From Selaginella tamariscina (Eukaryota; Streptophyta; Lycopodiopsida; Selaginellales; Selaginellaceae): a stretch of DNA of 64,000 bases. The notes beneath the pieces were generated by a model. It was not told the DNA's origin, searched no databases, and saw nothing but the letters and a program-made list of their open reading frames with translations. The stretch lies in contig PUQB01000560.1 in assembly GCA_003024785.1 (NCBI GenBank), positions 102,076 through 166,075 of the forward strand, given 5' to 3'. The translations under genes were made by a program, and so were the position numbers. Positions 35,565-47,184 of the stretch are shown in pieces (positions within the stretch are counted from its first letter, which is position 1; every line of letters begins with the position of its first letter).

Positions 35565-36617
35565 ACGTATACAGGTACTATACTTCAGAGGGAAAAGGAT
35601 ATTTAAAGCTATTATAAACGATCTTAAGTCCAAGGGAATGGATAAAGCCAGTCAGGTATACGGTTTAATTATGTAATTAATACTTAAGATTCTAATATAA
35701 TTCATATTTTTTAAGGCTTTACTTACTGGATGCTCAGCTGGAGGTCTCTCCGTAGTACACCGTTGTAACGATTTCCAGAGCTATCTTCCGGGAGCCAAAG
35801 TAAAGTGTGTAAGCGACGGTGGTTTCTTCGTCAACGCGTAAGTTTTGACTTTGACCGGCATTGACCGTTATTTACCTGGTCAAACCTTCTTAGACCGGAC
35901 GTGAACGGTCACTATTCTCTCTCAGACTTCTATGCCGGTGTTGTGAGTGTGCACGGCTTGCAAAACACACTTGATAGTTCATGCCTGGCTTCTAAAGATG
36001 CTACTCAGGTAATTTATTTATTATCTTATAAATAAACTATGCTAATTATCATTATTTCAGTGTTTTTTCCCTCAAAATATGCAAGCTTATGTACAAACGC
36101 CATTGTTCTTTTTGAATGGTGCTTATGATTACTGGCAAGTAAGTGTGTGTGTGTGTGTGTGCGTGTGTGTGAGAGAGAAGTTGACATGCAGTGGGTTTCT
36201 TACAGCTAGAGAACGTAAAGAAACTATCACGGGACCAATATAGCTCGTGTATAAATTTCACTTCGTGCCCAAACGTGAATATTCTACAGGATTTTAGGCA
36301 GAATATGCTAGATGCTCTTTCATATGCAAGGTCCAAGAGTTCATTTGGTATGTTTATTGATGCATGCTTCAGCCATTGCCAAGTTCAAGGCGATGACAAG
36401 TGGAACAATCCCAAAGTCGATCAGAAGGTAAACAACACACACGCACGCACACGCACACACACAAGATTTCATTGTATGTGTATAAGTATATATATGGTTT
36501 ATAATTCAGTCCATAGCACAAACTGTGGGAGACTGGTACTTTGAAAGGAGCGGAACTCAGCAGCATATTGACTGTGCATATCCTTGCAATCCAACATGCG
36601 TCCGAAGATTCGATTGA
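34836..36617 (+). CDS. Pectin acetylesterase, secreted
   Basis: Carbohydrate esterase family 13; it removes acetyl groups from pectin in the cell wall. Ten exons: 34836-34989, 35073-35155, 35210-35339, 35429-35523, 35575-35655, 35716-35837, 35894-36008, 36061-36138, 36206-36427 and 36510-36617. They join in phase to 395 codons, a normal family length, with no frame break. A signal peptide ([18 protein letters not shown]) is followed by [44 protein letters not shown] and LYFRGKRIF. The likely catalytic triad is Ser in [12 protein letters not shown] (about residue 188), Asp in NGAYDYWQ (about 283) and His in DACFSHCQ (about 343). The end is GDWYFERSG and a Cys-rich tail. The last codons and the 3' flank are duplicated at 40.2 kb. 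Introns carry GT/CA repeats. Confidence 0.95.
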
Positions 36618-36976
36618 AATGTCCGGTATATGCTTATTAATAATTGATTACTTTAATGTTGTTAACATTATACATTAGATAAGCATTCCACACCATTTAC
36701 ATTTCCTATAAACTATTGTTTAATATAGTTTGTAAAATAAAATAATCAAATAAGCATTATTTGTTAATATTTATTTATATGTTTAAATCAACCTGAAGAT
36801 ACTAATTTAAAACCAGTTTAAAAATATCAACTGAAATTGTAAATATACGATGATTTTTTCGTACACATCCACATCCATGGTTACATCTGTCACAATATAA
36901 GAGGAGATTTTGACGGCGGATGTTATCGTTGTTTACATATGAAACCGGAAATAGCTAGAAAAGCATCTCTATAGCG

Positions 36977-37024
<48 letters not shown>

Positions 37025-38110
37025 TGTTTAATTGATTTTGTTTCGGAGATAAATTATAAATTATAAATTAATTATAGATTTTATGTTTGAATTAAAAAAT
37101 TAATTTAACTTTTGATTATTTTTTCTTTATAGTTTTATGCAAATAACATGTTTAGAGAATATGCCGATGGTCCCGGACTATGTTTTAAAATAATATACTC
37201 GGTATATTCTACTTTTGAAAATGGAAACTTTACAAATAATATATTTAAACTATTACTTCACTACCTTAAAGATATTGACTTCTGATTAAATTTATTAAGT
37301 CTTGAAATAGAAATATTTTAATCATTTAAACTAATTTGTTAAATTATGCAATTTTTAAGAAATAAAAACCAATATATATCCATAAAAGTCAATTTAATTT
37401 ATTAAGAACAAACATTTCTAATTATAATCAAAATATATTAATTAAAGTCTCTTTTTCAATGTTTTATTAAGTTTATAAAATAAAGCAATTATCTTTTTGA
37501 TAAGTTCAGTTTAAAAAATGTATACGTTATAAGGAAGCGCCTCATTAAATCCAAAATGATTTTCATTTAGGGCTTAGGGTTTTAGTAGCAGATGACGAAG
37601 AATAGAAGGCGGAGAAGGACGAGGAAGAATGCAGATGACGCCGTCCGCGAGGGCGCTGCAATCGAGGAAGACATGGCCGGCGAGAATCGGGAAGGCTTCC
37701 GCTCCGTCGGAGCCGATGAGGTAGAAAATGTTCCGATTCGCATATATTCGTGTCATTTGTGTATAATCATACAATGTGCAATTTCATGTTCTTAATCTGC
37801 ACAAAAATCATGTTTTTACTCATTTTAATACGCATATATTCATTATTTGTTTATAATCGCTTAAAAATGTTCCTTTTGTGTATATTCATAGAATTTCTGT
37901 TTTTAATCTGCAAAAAGATTCATTTTTATGTTTTTCTTCATGAAATTGATGATTTTGGATTTCGATGTGTTCAAAAGCTCTCAAAAGTGCCTCTTTTGTG
38001 CATAATCTGTTAGCAAAAGATCCATTTCATATGCATTTCCACATGAAATTAATCAATTTAAATTGTTTTGCCTGAATATTCATCGGATTCACAATCCATC
38101 ATAAATACGT
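36595..38110 (+). repeat. Left copy of a local segmental duplication
   Basis: Begins at the final codons of the pectin acetylesterase gene (ATGCGTCCGAAGATT) and runs through the intergenic spacer, exon 1 of tandem copy A and the first part of intron 1. It matches 40212-41600 with small indels, for example TTTTCGTACACATCCACA, ATAAGAGGAGATTTTGACGG and AAGGAAGCGCCTCATTAAAT. A weaker match to the exon 1 region lies at 47140-47470. Confidence 0.88.
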
Positions 38111-39409
38111 TATCATGCAATTCCGTTTTAGTATGCATAGATATCCAACTTTATGCATTTCATAAGTGATGTATAAGTGATATTAGGAATATGTATATAC
38201 TTATACATTTAGTAATATGTATATACACTTACACATTTGCATTATATATATACACTTATACATATGATACGTAATATCTGCAGACTACATTACATATAAA
38301 TATATATCATTGTTAATGACATGTAACTATAAATGTGTATATATGAACGTCTTATCTTGTCCAGATAAGACAGACATATCAATGTTCATATTCTTAGAGA
38401 CAGAAGCACATACCATGTGTCTGTTTTATGCGTGTGCAGTGTGTCTGCTAATAAGCTGCAACTGTTCTCCGCGTGTCTCAATGTTTTTTATACATACGTG
38501 CTATAATCTTCCAGAGAAGTAATATAGAACAACATACGGTGCATTAAATCTTCCAGAGAAGTAATATAGTAGTTACACACACAATACAATCTACACGTGG
38601 ATTTACAACTAGTAAAGCTTAACATAGACCGTGCTTTAAAGTTGTAACATCATAAATGCTGCATTGTTTCATATGGGTTTCAACGCGCGCGCACACACGA
38701 TTGTAATTATAGTTCATGCAGAATTACTACGAATACTTATAATGTTTTCTTTTTCCTTTTTTCAGGTGGAAGACTCCGAGAAACCCTTGAAACCCAGAGA
38801 GTACCATCCGCCCAAGGGTATCCCAGTAACGAATCTTACGGCCCTCTCTCTGGCCTCAAGGCAAGTGGTTTTAACACACACACGGACGCACGCACACTTA
38901 TAAATACATAGAATAAAATGTACCACAATTCCAACGTAAATATGTTAACAGGAAGAGGAGCCTCAGTTGCCACGACCTGAGCCGATAGCTGACCAATACC
39001 TCAGCCGGCGCCTGAGCCGATACCTGACCCAGCACCTCAGCCACCTGACCGGATACCTGACCCAGTACCTCAGCCGGCGAAGATGAAGAAGAACAAACAG
39101 AACAAGAAGAATAAGAACGCGAACAAGAAAGCTGACCCGATACCTCAACCGGCATCAGTAAGTGGATACGCGTGTGTGTTTATATATACTCTGTGTGTGT
39201 ACTCTTGCATGTTCTTAACATGAGTTTTATTAATCTCAGCTGTGGACTAGGCTTGCACTGATAGTTTGCTTTTTGGCTGTGCTGTTGCTAGGTAAAACCC
39301 CCACCCTATCAAAAGATTCTCGTATACATATATATGTTTAATATTTATATATATCTATATATACATTAACTCTCTTTTTATTGCAGTCATCTCATTCTTT
39401 TACTTTTGA
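37592..39409 (+). CDS. Unrecognised Pro-rich, tail-anchored-like protein, tandem copy A (short form)
   Basis: Five exons: 37592-37720, 38766 to about 38860, about 38952-39160, about 39240-39291 and about 39387-39409. Exon 1 is strongly basic (MTKNRRRRRTRKN). Exon 3, after one added C near 38993, reads as Pro-rich repeats of the type PIPQPAPEPIPDPAPQ, then a Lys/Asn-rich stretch (KKNKQNKKNKNANKKA) and DPIPQPAS. Exon 4 encodes LWTRLALIVCFLAVLLL and exon 5 VISFFYF and stop, together one membrane helix at the extreme C-terminus, as in tail-anchored proteins. The intron after exon 2 begins GCAAGTGG, a GC-AG intron kept in all three copies. No signal peptide is seen. I do not recognise a family; function unknown. 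Topology is inferred from the hydrophobic end only. Confidence 0.6.
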
Positions 39410-41055
39410 GCCTTCGCGAAGTATATACGTACATCAACTTTTGCTAATACCAATTTTGCCTACGAGTGATCCTTTATACAACGTACATACCATGTATTTT
39501 TCAGTACGTGGACAAGTTTAACAGTAGGCTGTATAAATTAGTGTGGTGTATCCATTACCTCATACACACACACACACACACATGTATAAGCTGACATACA
39601 TCACGTTACTGGAGTAAACCTTAATTTGTGCAAGGAAAAAATTAACTAACAATATAATATTATTTTCTCTTTTTAGAATATTCTTACTATATACATACAC
39701 ACACACAAATAAACACTAGTAGCCAATATTAGATGTGTGACGTTTTAATTATGTATAGCTGATGTATCTCATATACACACATGTATATCTTATATACACC
39801 AAAGTTATATATTATTTTTACATTTATTATATATGTTATATATACCAAATTTAAAAAATCTTACTTTATTATATAAAAGATATTAAATAAATTCTATTAA
39901 AATTAATTATAAAATTTTAAACTTAAAATAAATAGTATATGTGTAAAATAAAAAGAAAATTGTGATAAAATTATAAAGTATAAAAGCAGTATAAAATATT
40001 TAAAGCAATGCAATTTGTCACATAAACGAAGGCATTGAAGTTTAAGTACAGTAAAGAGCATGTATATGTCTCACGTCATCATCACTCGTATATATATATA
40101 TGTATGTATGTGTATATACGTGTGTGTGTGTGTTGTACATACTATTAAGAATTATTTATAAAAGTATGGACTATATAATAAATTTTATAAATAATTGACT
40201 GTGCTATCTAATGCGTCCGAAGATTGATTAATATCCTAATGTAAATAATTAATTACTTAATGTTGTTACATTATACATTAATATTTTAAATAGCATTCCA
40301 AACCATTATGTTCCTATAAACTATTTTAATATAGTTTGTAAAAAAAATAATCATATAAGCATTATTGTTAATATTTATTTATATTTTTAAATCAACCTGA
40401 AGATACTAATTTAAAACCAGTTTAAAAATATCAACTGAAATTGTAACTATACGGTGATTTTTTCGTACACATCCACATTGGTTACATCTGACGTGTCACA
40501 ATATAAGAGGAGATTTTGACGGCGGATGTTATCGTTGTTTAACCTGAGTAGTGAATATGCCGATGTGGACCATGACGTTTATCTTTTAAAATAAACGTTC
40601 ACTATGTGGCTTCAAAAATAATAATATACTTGGTATATTCTTACTTTTGAAAATGAAAATATATTTAAACTATTACTTACTATTTCTATTCAATTATATA
40701 TAATGCTGAATATTAGTTTATTAATTCTATCATAACACTATTTTGTTAGGTAAATTGACTTCTGATTAATCAAGTCGTGAAACAGAAACATTTTAATCAT
40801 TTAAACTAATTTGTTAAATGCAAACTTTTTAAAATAAAAACCACCATTTTATTAAATAAAGTCAATTTAATTTATTAAGAACAAACATTTCTAATTATAA
40901 TTAAAAATATTAATTAAAGTCTTTTCAATGTTTAAGTTTAAAAATAAAGCAATTATCTTTTTGATAAGTTCAGTTTAAAAAATGTATACGTTATAAGGAA
41001 GCGCCTCATTAAATCCAAAATGATTTTCATTTAGGGCTTAGGGCTTTAGTAGCAG
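39410..41055. other. Spacer between copies A and B
   Basis: Begins with a 3' flank conserved in all copies (GAGCCTTCGCGAAGTATATA and TTTTGCTAATACCAATTTTG). AT-rich DNA with (CA)n follows. From about 40212 it is the right copy of the segmental duplication. No other gene was recognised. Confidence 0.6.
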
Positions 41056-41610
41056 ATGACGAAGAATAGAAGGCGGAGAAGGACGAGGAAGAATAAAATG
41101 CAGGAAGATGACGCCGTCCGCGGGGCGCTGCAATCGAGGAAGACATGGCCGGCGAGAATCGGGAAGGCTTCCGCTCCGTCGGAGCCGATGAGGTAGAAAA
41201 TGTTCCGATTCGCATATATTCGTGTCATTTGTGTATAATCATACAATGTGCAATTTCATGTTCTTAATCTGCACAAAAATCATGTTTTTACTCATTTTAA
41301 TACGCATATATATTCATTATTTGTTTATAATCGCTTAAAAAATGTTCCTTTTGTGTATATTCGTACAGTTTCTGTTCTTAATCTGCAAAAAGATTCCATT
41401 TTTATGCTTTTCTTTATGAAATTGATGATTTTGGATTTCGATGTGTTCTAAAGCTCTCAAAAGTGCCTCTTTTGTGCATAATTTGTTCGCAGAGATCAGA
41501 CTTTTATGCATTTAGTATGCATTTCCACATGAAATTAATCAATTTAAATTGTTTTGCCTGAAAATCTATCGGATTCAACAATCCATCATAAATACGTTAT
41601 CATGCAATTC
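40212..41610 (+). repeat. Right copy of the local segmental duplication
   Basis: Starts ATGCGTCCGAAGATTGATTAA, the end of the pectin acetylesterase coding sequence with a small deletion. It continues parallel to 36620-38110 through exon 1 and intron 1 of tandem copy B. The pectin acetylesterase body itself is not repeated, so the breakpoint lies in its last exon. Confidence 0.88.
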
Positions 41611-41657
41611 CGCCGAATTTAGTATTCAATATCTTTGATGTATACACAACATCTTGC

Positions 41658-41692
<35 letters not shown>

Positions 41693-44600
41693 ATACATAC
41701 GATACGTAATATCATTATATGGTTCTTTAATGTGTAAAGTGAAGACATATAAATATGTCTTCGTTAATGACATGTAACTATAAATGTGTATATATGAACG
41801 TTTAATCTTGTCCAACGCGTAAGACAGACATATCAATGTTCATAATGAAGCACATATCATGTGTCTGTGTTTGTGCGTGTGCGTGTGTCTGCTAATAAGC
41901 TACATATGTACTGCTCGTGTCTCTGTGTTATATGCTCCATTCTGCTCTGATGTATATGTCCACTATAAACGTCCAATGTCCTCTATATAGATAGATAGAT
42001 AGATTCGTCCTTAACATGTATTACGGTAAAGCACAAACGAATATACATATATTAATTAACCGTTGGAAATTTTGCAGGAAGACGACCGAGATCCAACAGT
42101 GAACATACCAACTCCGAGTCAGGAGCAGAGTGATCCTCACATTGCAAGAAATGAGGTATATGTAACATTGTGTTTATATGTAAATGCTAAGTGTATGCAT
42201 GTGTGTCAAGTGATGTTTGTATATGGGAGCTCTTTCCTTAATAAAATATTACAAAACCTACTATGTTGTGCATATGACAGCCAGAAGCAAAACCATCAGA
42301 AACTTTAGAAGAAGCGACTCAACAAGCGGTGAGAACGTATATATAAACAACACACACAGTATACACGTGTCATATGCATTATTAACAATGGAGATGTTTT
42401 TGGCATTTGTGCGTTGAGAAAGTGTACTCACACACAGGGACCTACGTATATTTACGAAGAATTGAAATATAGCGGCGTGTTTCTGTGTTAACGAACAATT
42501 TTTGACAGGCTAAAGCAGAGCGGGAACATCCCGAACAACAAGCTCAAGCAGGTCAACGAACGCCACGTCAGGTTGGTGCTGCGTGCGTGTGGTGTTCGAA
42601 TTTAATTATATGATTGTATTACCGATTAACCAAACAGTGATTGGTACAACAACATGGTAAGAAAGTAACATTACTTAAAACACACAATCGCATACACATA
42701 TTGATGTTCGTTTGTAGGCTAGTGTATAATTATGTGTGTACCCTTTATGGGCTCTTAAAGGTCATAAAGATCATATATACGGTTAAAACTTTAAGCGCAG
42801 TGATGTCTGAAGAGGTTATGGTAACACACACCTACCAAATCATCATGCACACTTTAATATCAGAAGAATACGGCATTGCATTATTATTATGTTATTGTCA
42901 GTGCGAGTATCGACTATCAACACCCGTCTTTACATACATACATATGGTTTGCATCATTATATGTGTGTATGTATAAGCATGTGTACAGTAATATAAGGCC
43001 CAAAATGCGGAAAGTGTGAGGTATGATATAAACATTAAACGAGGTAGGTAGATATAAACGTGCACGCATACATTCATATCCATGTACGTACACATAGATC
43101 AACATATATAACGTGTGTGCGTGTGTGTGAGTTGCATGTGATACTATTATCTATTTATATGGAGATATACAGGCACCTATATATGAAGATATATGTGCAC
43201 ATATGCACATTGACATAGACATACATGCAGATATGTACATATATATATGATGCATACATTCATACACACACATATATACACATTATATACATATGTGCGT
43301 GTATATAGATATAGATATATATACTCACGCACGCACACACACACACATGTGTGTGTGTGTGTCTGTGTAACTGGCATATTATATAGGACAAAGGAAAGGA
43401 GATTGCGATTGAAGGTCTACCTGATAATGTACTACTTACATTCAAATATATATATATATATATACACACATTTATTATAACACCACACCACACACACAAA
43501 GTGATATCATTTCTATTTTGGTATAAAGGGTGTGTGTAAACTCTTCGTCTGTGTGTGTGTGTGGGTGTGAGTGAGTGAGAGAGAGAGAGAGGAGAGAGAG
43601 TTCTTAGTTTTATAAACGTTAATGTAATATAATTCATTTTACTTCGGAGAGTAAGTACTAGTGTTATAAGTATGTATGCATGTACGTGCATGAGTTTGTT
43701 ATATTCGATTACAGAGCGGACCGGGATCTACAAGCGTTTCAACGGAGATGAAGTACGTGTTTAGTCATTTATATGTGTTACAGAAGTGTTCATTGATATA
43801 GTATAGCATTATTACATAATATGTGCCTATCAAGATATAGATGAAGCAAGCAAATAATAACATATACACCAAGACACACATACACATTCACTTACACACA
43901 GACATACATATATCACATATTTGAATTATTCATAGAGAAAGAGAATACACATGCATGCAACCACACATATTGGGTCGATATTACGTATAGAAGCAGTATA
44001 TACAATCGATCTGTGTTGAACTTATATTTTTTTGACAAGAGTCAGCAAACGACAAACAAGAGCCTCAACCAGGTTCAGGTTCATTTTTTGAACCAATGCC
44101 ACCTACACAGGTGCGTGCGTGCTTTGCCTGCGTGTGTGTGTTCTTATTATTTTGCTGTATTCAGGTTGAACCATTGACATGGGAACGTATAGGGTTCAAC
44201 CGTTTGGTAAGAAAGATAATACTGAAATCAAACAACCATACGCACCTTTATATTTGCATACATATTCAGGCTACGAATATACACGTATATGTAAGCATAT
44301 TCTGTTTGTATATGGGTTTTGTGTGGTTCTGTATAAACTGGATGTATGTGGTGCAGTTTGAGAATATACAAGCAGTGTTAGGGGATTCTAGCTCTGACGA
44401 GGATAAGGTAGCACACACACACACACATTAGTATCAGAAGAATACGACATTGAAGTATTAATACACAAATATAGTTTAGTTTTACAACACGTCTGCAGAC
44501 ATATAATATTTAACACACACGTGCAGATATTAGCTTACATCGATACATGTACATACACAAGGTCAAATATATATTAAAGTGTGTGCGCGTGTGTGTGGTT

Positions 44601-45944
44601 ATGATATAATGTTGGAGGTACCTGCTATAATAATTTTTACAATGAGATGTGTGTGTGCAATCTCTCTCTACACCTTCATAGCATGATGTATATGTAAGCA
44701 TATTCTGTTTATACATCGGGTTTGTGTGGTTCTATATAAACTGGATTTATGTGGTGCAGGTTTTGGCAATACTATCAGCGATATGGGATTTTTACGCTGC
44801 CGAGGCTATGGTAACACACACACACACACACATTAATACAAAAATGTAGTATAGTTTTACAACACATAGAGAGTTACGTTTACATTATGTATGTAAGCAT
44901 GTCTAATATTTAACACACATGTACACACGCACATGCGTTTATTATAAATATGCGTACATCAGATACATGTACATACATAAGATCAAATATATATTAAAAT
45001 GTGTGTGTGCGCGCGCGCGTGCTGGTTATGATACAATGTTGGAGTACCTGAGTACAATGAGATGTGTGTGTGGCACGTGCGTGTGCGTGTGATATCTCTC
45101 TCTCAACACCTTCATGGCACGATAAACATATATAGCTATACTTTTTATTATACTCCCAGGCGCTGGTGGATGCAGCAATGACAGCTCCGACTCTGCAACC
45201 TGAGCCCCAGGGTATCGAAGTAACGGAGCCTCTCTCTCACCCCAAGGCAAGTGATTTTAACACACACACACACACACACGTACGCACGCACACTCATAAA
45301 AACATAGAATAAAATGTACCGCAATTCCAACGTAAATAGGTTAACAGGAAGAGGAGCCTCAGCTGCCACGACCTGAGCCAGTACCTGATCCAGGACCTCA
45401 GAAGAACAATGACCCGATACCTAAGCCGGCACCTGACCCAGGACCTCAGAAGAACAATGACCCGATACCTAAGCCGGCACCTGACCCAGGACCTCAGCCG
45501 GCGAAGAAGAAGAACAATGACCCGATACCTCAGCCGTCACCTGACTCAGCACCTCAGCCTCAAGTGGATCCACTTCAACAGAGCATGCTAGCTCTACTGC
45601 TTCTATCAGTAAGTTGTGGATGCGTGTGTGTGTATATATACTCTAGGAAAGTGTGTGTGTGTGTGTGACTCTTGCATGTTCTTAACATGAGTTTTATTAT
45701 TCTCAGCTGTGGACGAGACTTGCACAGATACTTCGTCTTTTGGCTGTGCTCACGGCTGTGCTTTACCTTCTTTTGCTAGGTAAAACCAACCCACCACACG
45801 CACGCACGCACGCGCACACACACATCAAAGATCCTCGTTTATTACATATTGTGTTAATACAGCACACACACCACACGCAACACACACACGCACACACACA
45901 CCACTTTCTCTTTTCATTGCACGCATCGTGTTCTTTACTTTTGA
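41056..45944 (+). CDS. Unrecognised Pro-rich, tail-anchored-like protein, tandem copy B (long form)
   Basis: Same ends as copy A but with many extra internal exons. Exon 1 (41056-41192) repeats the basic MTKNRRRRRTRKN start; one base is missing at the G run 41122-41125. Clear in-phase exons follow: 42078-42155 (acidic, DPTVNIPTPSQEQSD), 42281-42328 (PEAKPSETLEEATQQA) and 42509-42571 (AKAEREHPEQQAQAGQ). Later modules are near 44056 (KQEPQPGSGSFFEPMPPTQ), 44166 (VEPLTWERIGFNRL), 44357 (FENIQAVLGDSSSDEDK), 44760 (VLAILSAIWDFYAAEAM) and 45161-45246 (ALVDAAMTAPTLQPEPQ). The Pro-rich exon (45350-45609) holds 16-residue repeats. The membrane segment is LRLLAVLTAVLYLLLL at about 45711-45780. The last acceptor reads GCAC where copies A and C have GCAG. 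Function unknown; exon chaining in the middle is uncertain. Confidence 0.55.
45390..45560 (+). repeat. 48-bp coding tandem repeat in copy B
   Basis: About three units encode KNNDPIPKPAPDPGPQ and close variants. The DNA unit starts AAGAACAATGACCCGATACC. The units are nearly identical, which suggests recent expansion. Copies A and C have fewer, more varied Pro-rich units at the same place. Confidence 0.85.
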
Positions 45945-46340
45945 GCCTTCGCGAAGTATATACGTACATCAATTTTTGCTAATACCAATTTTGCCCACGA
46001 GTGATCCTTTGTACAACATACATGCATACGCATGGCATGCATATAACATGTATTTTGTAGTACGTGGACCGTGCCATTAGATTTTAATAAATCTTAGCCG
46101 TTAAATGTTTAGTGATCAAAAGTCTAACAGTAGTTTGTACATTATTACCTCATACACGGACACACACACATGTATAAGTTGACATGCATCACGTTACTAG
46201 AGTAAACCTTAAGGAAAATATTAACTCACAATATATATTACCACAAATAAACATTATTTTTCTTTTTATATAATATTCTTACCGATAATATATGTGTACG
46301 TAATAATAAACTTCAAGAACGTTAAGTATATTTATATATA

Positions 46341-46380
<40 letters not shown>

Positions 46381-47184
46381 CATACAAATAAACACTAGTA
46401 GCCAATAAGCTATGTTTGTGGAGGTGCGTGCGTGTGTGTATGTGTGCATGCGTGTGTGTGTGAGAGAGAGAGAAGTGAAATAATACGTATGTATATACAG
46501 GAGCAACTAAAAAGAGCAAGTAGACACTCTGGATTCTGCACCAGAGGAAGCCAAGGACGCAGCAGAGGACAGTGAGAGTAAGGCGTGGCAATGATTGCCT
46601 TGGAGTAACAGCGGTAGTAAGGTGGATATTCCGGCTGCCACCACGTATCTAAAATATATAAAATTTAATTATCATATAAGAATATAATTTCATCTCACTA
46701 TATATATTTTTATATAATAATTAAAATCGCTTTAAATATTAATAAAAATTAAGGATGCATATATTATTTAAATCGTGGATATTATAAATATATTTTAAAA
46801 TATTAAAAACTATTTAAAAATATTTATTATAACTTGACATAATAATGTTAAATTAAATCTATATATGTTAAGTTCATTAAAAATATTATATTAAAAGCAA
46901 TATTTGAATTCATTGTCCTTAATATTTAAATTGTAAGTTAACACAATTCTTTAATTTAAGTTAAAAAATTAAGAATTAATGAGTACAAATCAATTGTCCT
47001 TAACACAATTCTTTAATTTAAATTAAGGGTTAATGCGAACCGTTAACCCTTACTTAACTTATGCATGCTAAGTTAAGTTAAGGGTGATGCGAAACGACCC
47101 TAATCTTTTAATTTTAAATTTAAATATTAATTAAAGTCTCAGTTTATAAAATAAATCTTAGGGTTTTAGGGCTAGCAGGAAGAC
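45945..47184. other. Spacer between copies B and C
   Basis: Contains the conserved 3' flank of copy B, (CA)n, a (TA)n block (about 46336-46378) and AT-rich DNA. A short coding-like stretch at about 46500-46605 (EEAKDAAEDSESKAWQ in one frame) may be a stray exon, but nothing confirms it. From about 47140 the sequence again resembles the exon 1 region of copies A and B. Confidence 0.5.

Noticed and set aside
43100-43700. Overlapping long open frames on both strands of 43.1-43.7 kb
   Set aside because: They consist of translated (CA)n/(GT)n/(TA)n repeats and have no natural composition; only the small in-phase exon at about 43387-43430 may be real.
46500-46605. Extra exon or small gene after copy B
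   Set aside because: A short acidic frame exists, but it has no counterpart after copies A or C, no start codon and no clear splice partners.
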